A DNA stretch of 64,000 nt from assembly GCF_001613045.1 (NCBI RefSeq), contig NZ_BDBP01000017.1:62001-126000 (forward strand), given 5' to 3'. Under the pieces are notes generated by a model, which was not told the origin of the DNA, did no database searches, and saw nothing but the letters and a program-made list of their open reading frames with translations. Origin of the DNA: Nocardia lijiangensis NBRC 108240 (GTDB lineage Bacteria; Actinomycetota; Actinomycetes; Mycobacteriales; Mycobacteriaceae). The translations under genes were made by a program, and so were the position numbers. Shown one piece after another: positions 53,391-63,209 of this stretch; the first letter of the stretch is position 1; each line of letters begins with the position of its first letter.

Positions 53391-54131
53391 ATGTCGTCAC
53401 CGACCACCGTCGAGCTGCTGTGGGGCACCAGGCAGCCGCCACGGCGCGGACCGAAGCCCTCGCTCACGCTGGGCGGGATCGTCGGCGAAGCCGTCGCGCT
53501 CGCCGACGCCGAGGGCTTGGCCACCCTGTCCATGCAGCGCCTCGCCGAACGGCTCGGCTACACGAAGATGTCGCTGTACCGGTACGTGCCGGGCAAGGAA
53601 CAGCTCATGGCGCTGATGCTCGACGCGGCGATGGGTGAGCCGCCCGAACCGCCCGGCGACGTCTCCGGTCCCGTGCGCTGGCGGGAAGCCCTGCGCGCCT
53701 GGGCACTGGCCATCTTCGAGCGCTACCGCGCGCACCAGTGGACGCTCGAGCTCGCGGTCGGAGCGCGCCCGATGGGTCCCAACGAGATGGGCTGGCTGGA
53801 GGCCGCGGTGACCGCCATGGACGGCATGGGACTCACCGGGCCGGAGCGGCTGGACACAGTGGTCCTGCTCAACGGCCATGTGCGCAGCCTCGCCCAGCAG
53901 GTCGGCGCGGCGCGTGACACGGACCTCGCCGAGCAGGTGGTGCGGCAGTTCGCCGAGACGATGGACGCGGCCGCCGATCGCTATCCAGCCGTCAAGGCGG
54001 CTTTCGCCGAGGAGGCGGCCCGCGCGGCGAACCGGGCCTTCGGCGACGACCTCGGCGACGCGCTGTCGTTCGGCATCGACCGCATCCTCGACGGCCTCAC
54101 CGTCCTCGTGGCGCGCAGGGCGAAGGCCTAA
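53391..54131 (+). CDS. TetR-family repressor with C-terminal TetR_C domain
   Basis: 246 aa from the ATG at 53391 (GGAGGA upstream). After a basic N-terminus, the helix-turn-helix GLATLSMQRLAERLGYTKMSLYRYVPGKEQLM is typical of the TetR subgroup whose C-terminal domain binds tetracycline-like ligands. It presumably represses the divergent monooxygenase gene. A TetX-like enzyme paired with this type of regulator recalls antibiotic-inactivation cassettes, but the ligand is unproven. Confidence 0.92.
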   Translation: MSSPTTVELLWGTRQPPRRGPKPSLTLGGIVGEAVALADAEGLATLSMQRLAERLGYTKMSLYRYVPGKEQLMALMLDAAMGEPPEPPGDVSGPVRWREALRAWALAIFERYRAHQWTLELAVGARPMGPNEMGWLEAAVTAMDGMGLTGPERLDTVVLLNGHVRSLAQQVGAARDTDLAEQVVRQFAETMDAAADRYPAVKAAFAEEAARAANRAFGDDLGDALSFGIDRILDGLTVLVARRAKA

Positions 54132-54140
54132 AGTCGAATC

Positions 54141-54566
54141 ATGTCCGACGACGAATCCGAACTGCAGCAGGACGCGATCACCACGGTGCGGGAGTTCTTC
54201 GCCGCGCTGGAGCTGCGCGCGGTCGGCGAGGCGCTGGAGTTGCTCGACCCCGACATCGTCTGGAAGAACACCTCGCTACCGGACGTGCGCGGCATCCGGC
54301 GCGTCGGCGGCGTGTTGCGCGGGCTCGACCGGCCTGCGTTCGGCTTCCGCGCCGACATGCACCACATCGCGGGCAACGGCGACATCGTGCTCACCGACCG
54401 CACCGACTACCTGCGGCTGGGCCCGGTGGAAATCGGGTTCTGGGTGACCGGCACCTTCGAACTGCGCGACGGCCGAATCGTGCTGTGGCACGACCACTTC
54501 AGCTGGGAGAACTTCCTGCGCGGCACCGCCGCCGGGCTCTTCCGCGCCGTCTTCGCCCGCCGCTGA
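54141..54566 (+). CDS. Limonene-epoxide-hydrolase/SnoaL-like protein
   Basis: 141 aa. TAAAGT, overlapping the preceding TAA stop, lies six bases before the ATG with no Shine-Dalgarno sequence, so it has its own leaderless promoter. The NTF2-like cone is shown by AITTVREFFAALELRAVGEALELLDPDIVW and by IGFWVTGTFELRDGRIVLWHDHFSW, with the Asp/His pattern of limonene-1,2-epoxide hydrolases. It may hydrolyse an epoxide; the substrate is unknown. Confidence 0.8.
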   Translation: MSDDESELQQDAITTVREFFAALELRAVGEALELLDPDIVWKNTSLPDVRGIRRVGGVLRGLDRPAFGFRADMHHIAGNGDIVLTDRTDYLRLGPVEIGFWVTGTFELRDGRIVLWHDHFSWENFLRGTAAGLFRAVFARR

Positions 54567-54658
54567 ATCCGCGCGCCGCTGTCGATTCGCCCGGCGCGGA
54601 GCGGCTTTCGGCGCCGATTGCCTGCCGGTCGCGGCCGCGTTGCCCGCGGCCGCCCCGG

Positions 54659-54931
54659 TCACGAATGCGCGATCAGATAGTCCAGATAGAACGGCCGTAA
54701 CTGTTCGGCCACTGCACCGTCGCCCGCGTGGATGTAGTCGTCGATCAGCGGCAGGACGTATTTGATGTCCGCCTCGCTGTCGCCGACGTTCCCGGCGGTC
54801 GCCTCGGCGGCGGGAATGCGGGTGAGCAGCTGCCACAGGTATTTGATGTCGCCGCGGCGCACGGCCAGCCGCACCGCCCGGTCGTGCAGCTCCTTGGACG
54901 ACAGGTTCTCGAATTCCTCGTTACCGGCCAT
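54659..54931 (-). CDS. Conserved small protein of unknown function
   Basis: 90 aa. The ATG has TAGAGT six bases upstream and no Shine-Dalgarno sequence, again leaderless. It is acidic and helical: SSKELHDRAVRLAVRRGDIKYLWQLLTRIPAA, ending with EQLRPFYLDYLIAHS. Similar small proteins are widespread in actinobacteria, but I know no function for them. It is divergent from the phoH2 region. Confidence 0.7.
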   Translation of the reverse strand: MAGNEEFENLSSKELHDRAVRLAVRRGDIKYLWQLLTRIPAAEATAGNVGDSEADIKYVLPLIDDYIHAGDGAVAEQLRPFYLDYLIAHS

Positions 54932-55294
54932 GCTTCGACTCTAGTCGTCACACCCGGTCGAAGTCCGTCGAAAACTCGCGCGCGGTCGCCGGCGCGACCC
55001 CGGTGAGCTGCGGCGACAACCGATCCGGCGACCGAGCCGAGGCGTGCGTTAACGGGATCTTCACCGACACGCCTCACCGTCCCCGAGCGCAGACCGGCCA
55101 GTCGGCGGTAACTTCGGAGATGCGGACCGCGTCGGTGTGGTTCGTACGGGAGGTCCTGACCGTGACTGAGCTACTCAGTACGAGAGGGCCGGCACCCGGC
55201 CCTCGTGGCATCTGACGCAAGTCGGATCCAGAAGGACGGACCGGTCCAGCGAGATCGTTCACGCGGGTGCCGTGTGGACAAAAAGGAGCCCACC
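54932..55294. other. phoH2 upstream region with a small ORF and hairpin
   Basis: There is no large gene in these 363 bp. A 31-codon ORF at 55120-55215 (starting [19 protein letters not shown]) precedes phoH2 by 79 bp, and its 3' end forms the perfect 9-bp hairpin GAGGGCCGG-CAC-CCGGCCCTC (55184-55204). A second hairpin, GAGGCGTG/CACGCCTC, lies at 55039-55075. These could form a leader controlling phoH2. Confidence 0.35.
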
Positions 55295-56707
55295 GTGACT
55301 GCTGCACGCTCCGTTCCCGCCCTCTCGGCGCACTCCCGTTCCGCTGGCACAGGAAAGCGCGCCACTGTCTCTTCGGACACCAAGGGGGCCCGCCCCTCGC
55401 TCACCAACGCATCCGGTGCCAAGACCTTCGTCATCGACACCTCGGTCTTGCTCTCCGATCCCTGGGCGTTCACCAGGTTCGGCGACCACGATGTCGTCCT
55501 CCCGCTGGTCGTCATCAGTGAACTCGAGGCCAAGCGGCACCACCACGAATTGGGCTGGTTCGCCAGGGAAGCCCTGCGCAACCTGGACGATCTCCGGCTG
55601 CAGCACGGCAGGCTGGACGAGCAGGTGCCGATCGGCACCGAGGGCGGAACGCTGCAGGTAGAACTCAATCACACCGACCCCGCCGTTCTTCCGGTGGGCT
55701 TCCGCACAGAAAGCAACGATTCCCGGATCCTGGCCTGCGCCTTGAATCTCGCGGCCGAGGGCCGCGAGGTCGTCATGGTGTCCAAGGACATTCCGCTGCG
55801 CGTCAAGGCGAGCGCGGTGGGTCTGCACGCCGACGGGTACCACGCGCAGGACGTGGTGACCTCCGGCTGGTCCGGGATGGTGGAGATCGACGTCGCCTCG
55901 ACCCAGATCGATCAGCTCTACGCCGACTCGGTGATCGACCTGGACGAGGCGCGGGAACTGCCGTGCCACACCGGAATCCGGCTGCTCGGCACCAGCTCGA
56001 GCGCGCTGGGCCGGATCACCCCGGACAAGCGCGTGCAGCTGGTGCGCGAGCGGGAGGCGTTCGGGCTGCACGGCCGCTCGGCCGAACAGCGCATCGCGCT
56101 GGACCTGCTGCTGGACGAGAGCATCGGCATCGTCTCGCTCGGCGGCAAGGCGGGCACCGGCAAATCCGCGCTGGCGTTGACCGCCGGTCTGGACGCGGTG
56201 CTGGAGCGGCGCACCCAGCGCAAGGTCGTGGTGTTCCGTCCGCTCTACGCGGTCGGCGGCCAGGAACTCGGCTACCTGCCCGGCAGCGAGAGCGAGAAGA
56301 TGGGCCCGTGGGCGCAGGCCGTCTTCGACACCCTCGACGGTCTCGCCTCGCCGGAAGTGATGGAGGAGGTGCTCAGCCGCGACATGCTGGAGGTGCTGCC
56401 GCTCACCCACATTCGCGGTCGCTCGCTGCACGACTCCTTCGTGATCGTGGACGAGGCGCAGTCGCTGGAACGCAACGTGCTGCTCACGGTGCTCAGCCGG
56501 CTGGGCACCGGCTCGCGCGTGGTGCTCACCCACGATGTGGCCCAGCGCGACAACCTGCGCGTCGGCAGGCACGACGGCGTGGCCGCGGTGATCGAAAAGC
56601 TCAAGGGGCACCCGCTTTTCGCGCACATCACGCTGACCCGTAGCGAGCGCTCGCCGATCGCGGCGCTGGTCACCGAGATGCTGGAGGAGTACGGCCCGAA
56701 CGCCTGA
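55295..56707 (+). CDS. phoH2: PhoH2: PIN-domain/PhoH ATPase fusion
   Basis: 470 aa from the GTG at 55295, which has AAAAGGAG upstream; a longer in-frame start at 55205 is possible. An N-terminal PIN ribonuclease domain ([12 protein letters not shown] from about residue 45, then [10 protein letters not shown]) is followed by a PhoH helicase-like ATPase with the Walker A motif [10 protein letters not shown] near residue 284 and Walker B FVIVDEAQ near 382. Mycobacterial PhoH2 (Rv1095) is a sequence-specific RNA helicase and RNase, reported with a small upstream antitoxin-like ORF. Confidence 0.93.
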   Translation: MTAARSVPALSAHSRSAGTGKRATVSSDTKGARPSLTNASGAKTFVIDTSVLLSDPWAFTRFGDHDVVLPLVVISELEAKRHHHELGWFAREALRNLDDLRLQHGRLDEQVPIGTEGGTLQVELNHTDPAVLPVGFRTESNDSRILACALNLAAEGREVVMVSKDIPLRVKASAVGLHADGYHAQDVVTSGWSGMVEIDVASTQIDQLYADSVIDLDEARELPCHTGIRLLGTSSSALGRITPDKRVQLVREREAFGLHGRSAEQRIALDLLLDESIGIVSLGGKAGTGKSALALTAGLDAVLERRTQRKVVVFRPLYAVGGQELGYLPGSESEKMGPWAQAVFDTLDGLASPEVMEEVLSRDMLEVLPLTHIRGRSLHDSFVIVDEAQSLERNVLLTVLSRLGTGSRVVLTHDVAQRDNLRVGRHDGVAAVIEKLKGHPLFAHITLTRSERSPIAALVTEMLEEYGPNA

Positions 56708-56721
56708 GCCAGGGCGCCCAG

Positions 56722-56748
56722 ACACCCCTGAGCTAACGCTCAGGGTGT
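56722..56748. terminator. phoH2 terminator
   Basis: ACACC-C-CTGAGC pairs with GCTCAGGGTGT around TAAC and is followed by GTTT, 14 bp after the phoH2 stop. Confidence 0.75.
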
Positions 56749-56914
56749 GTTTCACCTCACATCGAGTGGGTAATATCCGCCGAGTTATCAGTTGGGCAGC
56801 GGCCCGGCGCGTCGCACTGCGATTCGCCGGGTCGTTGCCGAACATCGGCCTAGGCTACGCGCGGCACCGGTGCCACGGGGCGCCGTCGGAGCCACACTCG
56901 AGAGGGGACGACAT

Positions 56915-57490
56915 ATGCACCACGCTCGACGCACGGCTGGATTCACCATGGCGCTGGCGGCCGCTGCGCTGCTCATCGCGGGTTGCGGTGACGACGACAG
57001 CGACACCGCCGCGGTCGTGACCACCCCGACCCTCGGCATGACGACCGGCGCGATGGCCACCACGCACAGCGAGGCGCACGGCGCCGACGACACCGATACC
57101 CCGGATCGTGAGCCGGACAATCCGGACGAGACCAAAATTCCCACCGCGGGCGGCACCGAGGTGACCGTCTCCGGCGACATCTACGACAAGTACATGGCGG
57201 CGGGCGGCCCGACCGGTCCGCTGGGCGCGCCGCTGGAGCCGCAGGAGAGCGCCCCGAACGACGGCAAGTACCAGGACTTCGTCGGCGGCACCATCTACGA
57301 GCCCGCGGACGGCGAGCCGCACATCGTGTGGGGCGAGATTCGCAAGGCGTGGGAGGAGAACGGCGGCGCGGCGGGCGAGCTCGGCTACCCGATCAGCGAC
57401 GAGACCGACATTCCCGGCGGCAAGCAGAGCGAGTTCAGCGGGGGGACCATCACCTGGGTGAACGGGCAGGTCACCGTCACCATGAAGTAG
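56915..57490 (+). CDS. LGFP-repeat lipoprotein
   Basis: 191 aa from the ATG at 56915 (AGAGGGG upstream). The signal peptide ends in the lipobox IAGC with Cys24. After a Thr/Asp-rich linker come LGFP-type repeats: GGPTGPLGAPLEPQE and GGAAGELGYPISDETD. LGFP repeats occur in mycolyltransferases and other mycolate-envelope proteins and bind cell-wall material, so this is probably a lipid-anchored envelope protein. Confidence 0.85.
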   Translation: MHHARRTAGFTMALAAAALLIAGCGDDDSDTAAVVTTPTLGMTTGAMATTHSEAHGADDTDTPDREPDNPDETKIPTAGGTEVTVSGDIYDKYMAAGGPTGPLGAPLEPQESAPNDGKYQDFVGGTIYEPADGEPHIVWGEIRKAWEENGGAAGELGYPISDETDIPGGKQSEFSGGTITWVNGQVTVTMK

Positions 57491-57499
57491 TGAATCGAC

Positions 57500-57541
57500 A
57501 CGACGCCCGAGAACGCAGACCAGCCGCGTCTCGGGCGTCGT
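57500..57541 (+). terminator. Hairpin after the LGFP gene
   Basis: ACGACGCCCGAGA pairs perfectly with its complement across a 16-nt loop, 9 bp after the stop, and is followed by TCTCATT. Confidence 0.75.
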
Positions 57542-57594
57542 TCTCATTCCCCCTCCGTACAGTCCCGCGCCGCGGGCCGAGCCGCTAGGTTGTG

Positions 57595-58467
57595 ATGGTG
57601 CAAAATCTCTTGACCGATCGTGAGCTGCTAGAGGCGCTCGCCTTCGAGGTGGAACTGAATCTGCGGCGCCACATCGACGTCGCCGACGGGTGGCAGCCGC
57701 ACGATTACGTCCCGTGGGACGACGGCCGCAACTTCGCCTTCCTCGGTGGCGACGACTGGGCCCCGGAACAGTCCGAGCTCAGTGAGGTCGCCAAGCTGGC
57801 GCTGACCGTCAGCGTGCTCATCGCGGACAACCTGCCGTCCTACCACCGCGAGATCGGCAAGTACCTGCGCACCGGCGCGTGGTGGCGCTGGGTCGGCCGC
57901 TGGACCGCCGAGGAGAACCGGCACGAGATCATGATCCGCAACTACCTGATGGTGACCAGGTCGGTGGATCCGGTGGATCTGGAACGGCAGCGGATGGCGC
58001 ATATGACGACCGGATTCCGCCGTCCCGCCCTGCATCTGCTCGACGTCCTCGCCAACTGCGCGTTCGAGGAGGCGGCCTCGGCGATCCGGCACCGCAACAC
58101 CGCCGCGCTGAACGAGAACCCGCTCGTCACCGCCATCGCCGCGCGCATCGCGGCCGACGACGAACTGCAGTCGGTGTTCTTCGCCGACCTGGTCGCCGCG
58201 GCGTTCGCCATCGCACCCGATCAGACGATGCGCGCGATCGCCGACCGGGTCGCCGGTTTCGAGGTGCCCAGCGTCGCGCTGCCGGACGGCCGCAGCAGCG
58301 ACGAGGTGCTGGCCGAGGCGGGCATCTACGACCGCGCCAAGGAAGGCGAGCTGGTCTTCGCGCCGCTGCTGCACCGGTGGAACGTCTTCGACCGGGCCGA
58401 CCTCGGGCCCGAGGGCGAGCAGGCCCGCGCCGAACTGGCGCACCTGCGCGTGTCCTCGCCCGCCTGA
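57595..58467 (+). CDS. desA2: DesA2-like acyl-ACP desaturase homologue with altered iron site
   Basis: 290 aa from the ATG at 57595; GTGs at 57592 and 57598 are also in frame and TAGGTT lies just upstream, suggesting a leaderless start. The ferritin-like fold matches M. tuberculosis DesA2 (HDYVPWDDGRNFAFLGG, RWTAEENRHEI). The first ExxH iron motif is kept (Glu107, His110) and so is the Glu in FEEAAS. In the second ExxH the Glu and His are replaced by Asp189 and Gln192, so a normal di-iron centre is unlikely. Confidence 0.85.
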   Translation: MVQNLLTDRELLEALAFEVELNLRRHIDVADGWQPHDYVPWDDGRNFAFLGGDDWAPEQSELSEVAKLALTVSVLIADNLPSYHREIGKYLRTGAWWRWVGRWTAEENRHEIMIRNYLMVTRSVDPVDLERQRMAHMTTGFRRPALHLLDVLANCAFEEAASAIRHRNTAALNENPLVTAIAARIAADDELQSVFFADLVAAAFAIAPDQTMRAIADRVAGFEVPSVALPDGRSSDEVLAEAGIYDRAKEGELVFAPLLHRWNVFDRADLGPEGEQARAELAHLRVSSPA

Positions 58468-58507
58468 ATCGGCCTGTCCGAGTTACGCGGGTACTGAGTC
58501 ACACGGT

Positions 58508-58536
58508 GCGCCGGGCGGTTTCGAATCGCCCGGCGC
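58508..58536. terminator. Bidirectional hairpin, desA2-like/fumarase
   Basis: GCGCCGGGCG pairs with CGCCCGGCGC across a 9-nt loop between the convergent stops. Confidence 0.75.
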
Positions 58537-58543
58537 TCTCGTT

Positions 58544-59947
58544 CTACTTCTCGTCTTCCACCTTGGCCATGGACAGCACGTCCAGGCGGCGGTCCAGCTC
58601 GGCCTCGGTGAGCCGGTCGCCCAGCAGACCGCGATCGATCACCGTCTGCCGGATGGTCTTCTTCTCCTTCAGCGCCTCCTTGGCCACCGCGGCCGCCTCC
58701 TCGTAGCCGATCGCCGAGTTCAGTGGCGTGACGATGGAGGGCGAGGACTCGGCCAGCGTGCGCAGCCGCTCCACGTCGGCGGTCAGCCCGCGCACGCACT
58801 TGTCGGCGAAGAGCCGGGACACGTTGGCCAGCAAGCGGATCGACTCGAGCACGTTGCGCGCCATCACCGGAATGTAGACGTTCAGCTCGAAGGCGCCGTT
58901 CGCGCCGGAGAAGGCGACCGCCGCGTCGTTGCCGATGACCTGCGCCGCCACCTGCGTGACCGCTTCGGGCAGTACCGGATTCACCTTGCCCGGCATGATC
59001 GAGCTGCCCGGCTGCAGGTCCGGCAGCTGGAGCTCGGCCAGGCCGGTGAGCGGACCCGAACCCATCCAGCGGATGTCGTTGGCGATCTTGGTGAGGCTCA
59101 CCGCGACGGTGCGCAGCGCGCCGGACAGCTCGACGAGGCCGTCGCGCGCCGCCTGCGCCTCGAAGTGGTCGATGGCCTCGGCGAAGGCGTCGATATCGGT
59201 CGACTTCACCAGTTCCGCAACGACTTTCGCACCGAAACCGGCGGGCGCGTTGAGACCGGTGCCCACCGCGGTGCCGCCGATCGGCAGCTCGCCGAGACGC
59301 GGCAGGGTCGCCATCAGCCGGTCGATGCTCGCGGCGACCTGGCGGGTGTAGCCGCCGAACTCCTGGCCGAGGGTCACCGGGACGGCGTCCATCAGGTGGG
59401 TGCGGCCCGACTTCACCACGGTGCGCCATTCCTCGGACTTGTCCAGCAGCGCCAGGCGCAGATGCTCGAGCGCGGGGACCAGGTCTTTGATGACGCCCTC
59501 GGTCGCCGCGACATGGGTGGCGGTGGGGAACGTGTCGTTGGACGACTGCGACATGTTCACGTCGTCGTTGGGGTGCACGTCGACGCCGTTGGCCTTCGCG
59601 ATCGAGGCGATCACCTCGTTGGCGTTCATGTTGGAGCTGGTGCCCGAGCCGGTCTGGAAGACATCGATCGGGAACTGGTCGTCGTGCTCGCCCGCGGCGA
59701 TCTCGCCCGCGGCGGCGATGATCGCGTCCGCCTTGACGGCGTCGAGCAGGCCGAGATCCTTGTTCACCTGAGCGCACGCGGCCTTCAGCAGTCCGAGCGC
59801 GCGAATCTGCGCACGTTCCAGGCCGCGCCCGCTGATCGGGAAGTTCTCCACGGCCCGTTGGGTCTGCGCCCGCCACAGTGCGCGCGCCGGGACCCGTACC
59901 TCGCCCATGGTGTCGTGCTCGATGCGGTACTGCGTCTCCTCGGTCAT
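58544..59947 (-). CDS. fumC: Class II fumarate hydratase
   Basis: 467 aa from the ATG at 59947, seven bases after TAGGGT (leaderless pattern). The signature [11 protein letters not shown], the [17 protein letters not shown] substrate-site segment and NDTFPTATH are all conserved. It interconverts fumarate and malate in the tricarboxylic acid cycle as a homotetramer. It corresponds to Rv1098c (fum) and lies, as there, close to glpX. Confidence 0.96.
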   Translation of the reverse strand: MTEETQYRIEHDTMGEVRVPARALWRAQTQRAVENFPISGRGLERAQIRALGLLKAACAQVNKDLGLLDAVKADAIIAAAGEIAAGEHDDQFPIDVFQTGSGTSSNMNANEVIASIAKANGVDVHPNDDVNMSQSSNDTFPTATHVAATEGVIKDLVPALEHLRLALLDKSEEWRTVVKSGRTHLMDAVPVTLGQEFGGYTRQVAASIDRLMATLPRLGELPIGGTAVGTGLNAPAGFGAKVVAELVKSTDIDAFAEAIDHFEAQAARDGLVELSGALRTVAVSLTKIANDIRWMGSGPLTGLAELQLPDLQPGSSIMPGKVNPVLPEAVTQVAAQVIGNDAAVAFSGANGAFELNVYIPVMARNVLESIRLLANVSRLFADKCVRGLTADVERLRTLAESSPSIVTPLNSAIGYEEAAAVAKEALKEKKTIRQTVIDRGLLGDRLTEAELDRRLDVLSMAKVEDEK

Positions 59948-60052
59948 GATTCCGACCCTATGCCGCACGAGGTTCCCGTGGGGCCGCCACGCCTGAGCGG
60001 AATCCCACACCGGTCCGGCGGAATACCGTCCGCCGAACCGGCGACGCCGACA

Positions 60053-60310
60053 TCAGGAGGAGAACAGCACCTTGCCGAACGAACGGTGCTGGTGGTGGTG
60101 CCCGTGCCCGTAGTGCGGAGCGGGCGCTCCCCACGCGGGTGCGGGGGCGGCCGGGGGCGGCGGCGGTGCCGCGTAACCCGACTCGAGCCGGGTGAGGTTC
60201 TCCAGCTCGCCGTAGTCCAGGAAGATCCCCCGGCAGTTACCGCACTGCTCGATGTGTACCCCGCTGCGGTTGTAGGTCTGCATCAACCCACGACATTTCG
60301 GACACTGCAT
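60053..60310 (-). CDS. TFIIB-type zinc-ribbon protein
   Basis: 85 aa from the ATG at 60310. TAGCGT lies exactly seven bases upstream, which favours this start over the GTG at 60319. Cys3, Cys6, Cys23 and Cys26 (MQCPKC and EQCGNC) form a zinc ribbon, followed by RGIFLDYGELENL, the usual zf-TFIIB family helix. The C-terminal half is Pro/Ala-rich with a His-rich patch (HYGHGHHHQH) that might bind metal. The function is unknown. Confidence 0.85.
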   Translation of the reverse strand: MQCPKCRGLMQTYNRSGVHIEQCGNCRGIFLDYGELENLTRLESGYAAPPPPPAAPAPAWGAPAPHYGHGHHHQHRSFGKVLFSS

Positions 60311-60349
60311 TTCCGCCACGCTAGTCGATTTCCGGCACGTATGCGCGCA

Positions 60350-61312
60350 TCACGATAGATCGGAGGCGGTGGCTATCCGCCGGCACGCGTCCACCAAAGC
60401 CGTATCCAGATCATCGAGTTCGCGCCCTTCGCGTCCGGCGGCGACGACGGCCAGCGCGGCCGCCTGCACGGCGACGGCGCGGGCCGGGATATCCAGCGCG
60501 ACCCATTCGTCCGCGTCCCGCGGCACCGCGACGCCGCCTGCCGCGCGATAGGCGTCGAGGAACCGAAGCCAGGTCACCGGCTCGAGAATGCCCGCGGCGA
60601 AGAGCGCGGCGGGCCGGGCCAGATCCCACGCGGGATCGCCCGCGCCGAGGTCGTCGATGTCGATGAGCCGCCACGAATCGCCGCCGCGCGGCACGCGCAC
60701 CAGCTGGCCCAGATGGAAGTCGCCGTGCACGAGCGTGCGCGCGGTCGCGGTCGGTTCGGGGAGTGCGGCGAATGCTCGGCACACGATCTCCGCGGCAGCT
60801 CGGTCCGCGACATCGCCCGCGTCGCGCAGCCGGCGGATCGCGCGGCGGACGCGAGCGGGGCCGCCCGCCTCCGGCAGATCGCGCGCGGGCTCCGGCATCC
60901 CGTGCAACCGGGCGAGCAGCGTCGCGGCGGCTTCCCACGGCGCGGCTGCTGGATCGTCGGGGTCGACCGGTTCGCCGTACGGCCACGCTGTGATCGTCCG
61001 GCCCGCGTGGCGCGTGAGAAGCGCATCGCCGATCGGCAACGGCGGCAACAGGATGTCGCGCCACCCCGGGGCGCTCGCCAGTCGAAGGCGGGAAAGCAAC
61101 ACCGCCGCATCGGTTTCCACCAGGTGGGCCTTGACGACGACCGCGCCGGCCCGCACCACGAGCACGTCGGCGCGCTCGACCACGAGCACCGGCGGCGCGC
61201 AGCCCGCACCGGCCCGCACAGCTGTCTCGGCCAGCGCCTCGACGAGTTCGGTTGTGCTCGACGGTGATTCCCGGTCGGTCTCGATCCCCACCGGGTCATC
61301 GTCCCTGTCCAC
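60350..61312 (-). CDS. Aminoglycoside-phosphotransferase-family kinase
   Basis: 320 aa. The kinase fold shows catalytic HGDFH with Asp198, the LVRVP strand and IDIDDLGAGDPAWDLA for metal binding, typical of the APH/choline-kinase superfamily. The N-terminal ATP-binding lobe is less conserved (VVVKAHL with a probable Lys). Such chromosomal members phosphorylate diverse small molecules; antibiotic resistance cannot be inferred from sequence alone. It lies between fumC and glpX. Confidence 0.87.
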   Translation of the reverse strand: MDRDDDPVGIETDRESPSSTTELVEALAETAVRAGAGCAPPVLVVERADVLVVRAGAVVVKAHLVETDAAVLLSRLRLASAPGWRDILLPPLPIGDALLTRHAGRTITAWPYGEPVDPDDPAAAPWEAAATLLARLHGMPEPARDLPEAGGPARVRRAIRRLRDAGDVADRAAAEIVCRAFAALPEPTATARTLVHGDFHLGQLVRVPRGGDSWRLIDIDDLGAGDPAWDLARPAALFAAGILEPVTWLRFLDAYRAAGGVAVPRDADEWVALDIPARAVAVQAAALAVVAAGREGRELDDLDTALVDACRRIATASDLS

Positions 61313-61315
61313 GCG

Positions 61316-61349
61316 CGCGGCCGCACCCGGAGGTCCGGATGCGGCCGCG
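61316..61349. terminator. Hairpin between glpX and the kinase gene
   Basis: CGCGGCCGCA and TGCGGCCGCG pair with an inner CGG/CCG pair around AGGT. It is 11 bp downstream of the glpX stop on the minus strand. Confidence 0.7.
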
Positions 61350-61360
61350 GTGCGAACCGA

Positions 61361-62404
61361 TCAGGGCATCGGCGGGACTGCGTGCTCGTCGCCGTGGAAG
61401 TCGACCGAGGAGTACTCGCGCAGCTTGGTCAGGCGGTGGTAGGCGTCGATCATGCGGACGGTGCCCGACTTGGAGCGCATGACGATCGACTGGGTGGAGG
61501 CGCCGCCACCGTAGTAGCGGACGCCGCGTAGTAGGTCGCCGTCGGTGACGCCGGTGGCGCAGAAGAAGACGTTGTCGCCGGACACCAGGTCCTCGGTGCT
61601 GAGCACCCGGTCCAGGTCGTGTCCCGCGTCGATCGCCTTCTGCCGCTCCTCGTCGTCCTTCGGAGCCAGCATGCCCTGCAGCGCGCCGCCCATACAGCGC
61701 ATGGCCGCCGCCGCGATGATGCCCTCCGGCGTGCCGCCGATGCCGACCAGGACGTCGGTGCCGGAATCCGGGCGGGCCGCCGCGATGGCGCCCGCGACGT
61801 CGCCGTCGGAGATCAGCCGGATGCGGGCGCCCGCGTCGCGGACCTTCTGAATGAGGTCGGTGTGCCGGGGCCGGTCCAGGATGCAGACGGTCAGGTCGGA
61901 CACCGAAGACTTCTTCGTCTTGGCAACCCGGCGGAGGTTCTCGCCGATCGGGGCCGAGATATCGATCACGTCGGCGGCGTCGGGGCCGACCGCGATCTTG
62001 TGCATGTAGAACACCGCGGACGGGTCGAACATCGCGCCGCGCTCGGCGACCGCCAGCACCGCGATCGCGCCGGGGGAGCCCTTCGACATCAGCGTGGTGC
62101 CGTCGATCGGGTCGACGGCGAAGTCGACGTCCGGACCGGTGCCGTCACCCACGGCCTCGCCGTTGTACAGCATGGGCGCCTCGTCCTTCTCGCCCTCGCC
62201 GATCACCACGATGCCGCGCATCGATACCGAGCTGACCAGCTGCCGCATCGCGTCCACGGCGGCGGCGTCGCCACCCTCCTTGTCGCCGCGGCCGACCCAG
62301 CGCCCGGCGGCCATGGCGCCCGCTTCGGTCACCCGGACCAGTTCGAGCGCAAGGTTCCGGTCCGGCGCCTCGCGGCGGCTGGGTGCGGGCGAAGATGCCG
62401 TCAT
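61361..62404 (-). CDS. glpX: Class II fructose-1,6-bisphosphatase
   Basis: 347 aa from the ATG at 62404 (AGGGAGG upstream). The lithium-sensitive phosphatase motif D98-P-I-D101-G-T-T and the loop [11 protein letters not shown], both metal ligands, identify GlpX. It removes the 1-phosphate of fructose-1,6-bisphosphate in gluconeogenesis and is the essential FBPase of mycobacteria (Rv1099c). Divergent to it is the DUF4245 gene, as in M. tuberculosis (Rv1100). Confidence 0.96.
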   Translation of the reverse strand: MTASSPAPSRREAPDRNLALELVRVTEAGAMAAGRWVGRGDKEGGDAAAVDAMRQLVSSVSMRGIVVIGEGEKDEAPMLYNGEAVGDGTGPDVDFAVDPIDGTTLMSKGSPGAIAVLAVAERGAMFDPSAVFYMHKIAVGPDAADVIDISAPIGENLRRVAKTKKSSVSDLTVCILDRPRHTDLIQKVRDAGARIRLISDGDVAGAIAAARPDSGTDVLVGIGGTPEGIIAAAAMRCMGGALQGMLAPKDDEERQKAIDAGHDLDRVLSTEDLVSGDNVFFCATGVTDGDLLRGVRYYGGGASTQSIVMRSKSGTVRMIDAYHRLTKLREYSSVDFHGDEHAVPPMP

Positions 62405-62534
62405 GGCGGGGTGCCTCCCTCGGGTCGTACGTACCGGACGATTGTCTCATTAGGTGGTCACCCGCCCTGCACCCCTGGTCCAGGTGACGGGGGTACCCGG
62501 CCGCGCACCCGGTCGGCGAGTGGATACTGGGAGC

Positions 62535-63101
62535 GTGTCCTACCAAAAGCCACGCATCCTGCACGACTACAAGGATCTGTTCTTCTCGCTGATCCCGCTG
62601 GTGCTGATCGCCGTGGTCTTCGCCGCGCTGGCCAGCCAGTGCAGCTTTGCCGCCAAGGGACCGACGCCCGGTCAGATCCCGCATTTCGACGTGAACGCGG
62701 CGCTGAAGACCGACGCGCGCACGCTGGCGTTCCCGATCCGCAATCCGAGCGTGCCCGCCGAGTGGACCCCCAACTCCGGAAGCCGCGACACCGTCACCGG
62801 TGCGGGCGGCGGCCCGGTCAGCACTGTCGGCTACATCACCGGCCAGGGCACCTACATGCAGCTGACCCAGAGCAGCGCCACCGAGGAGTCGCTCGCGCGC
62901 TTCGTGCTCGGCTCGCGCTACGCCAGCGGCGCGCAGCAGATCGGCGACCAGAAGTGGATCGTCTATGCCGAGCCGACCGAGGAAACGGCGTGGATCGCCG
63001 ACCTGGGCGGTGTGCGCGTGTTGATCAAGGGGGCGGGGAGCGAGGCGGCGTTCACCACGCTGGCTCAGGCAGTCACGGCCGCGCAGCCGATCGCGCGCTG
63101 A
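62535..63101 (+). CDS. DUF4245 membrane protein (Rv1100-like)
   Basis: 188 aa from the GTG at 62535. A cytoplasmic start YQKPRILHDYKDLFFSLIPL leads into one transmembrane helix (about residues 16-38), then an outer beta-rich domain with FPIRNPSVPAEWTPNSGS and a cysteine just after the membrane. This is the DUF4245 family, encoded divergently to glpX in Mycobacteriales. The function is unknown. Confidence 0.88.
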   Translation: MSYQKPRILHDYKDLFFSLIPLVLIAVVFAALASQCSFAAKGPTPGQIPHFDVNAALKTDARTLAFPIRNPSVPAEWTPNSGSRDTVTGAGGGPVSTVGYITGQGTYMQLTQSSATEESLARFVLGSRYASGAQQIGDQKWIVYAEPTEETAWIADLGGVRVLIKGAGSEAAFTTLAQAVTAAQPIAR

Positions 63102-63209
63102 ATTAGATTGCCCGCGTTCGGTCCTCGTTCCCGCGGGATCCGAGTGCTCGAGAAGGCAGGTCCGTCGCACGAGCACCGACGGTGATTTCGAGGCGGACGC
63201 GCGCGATCT

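Noticed and set aside
60350..61312. Aminoglycoside resistance determinant
   Set aside because: Only the general APH kinase fold is supported; chromosomal members have many substrates and no resistance context is present.
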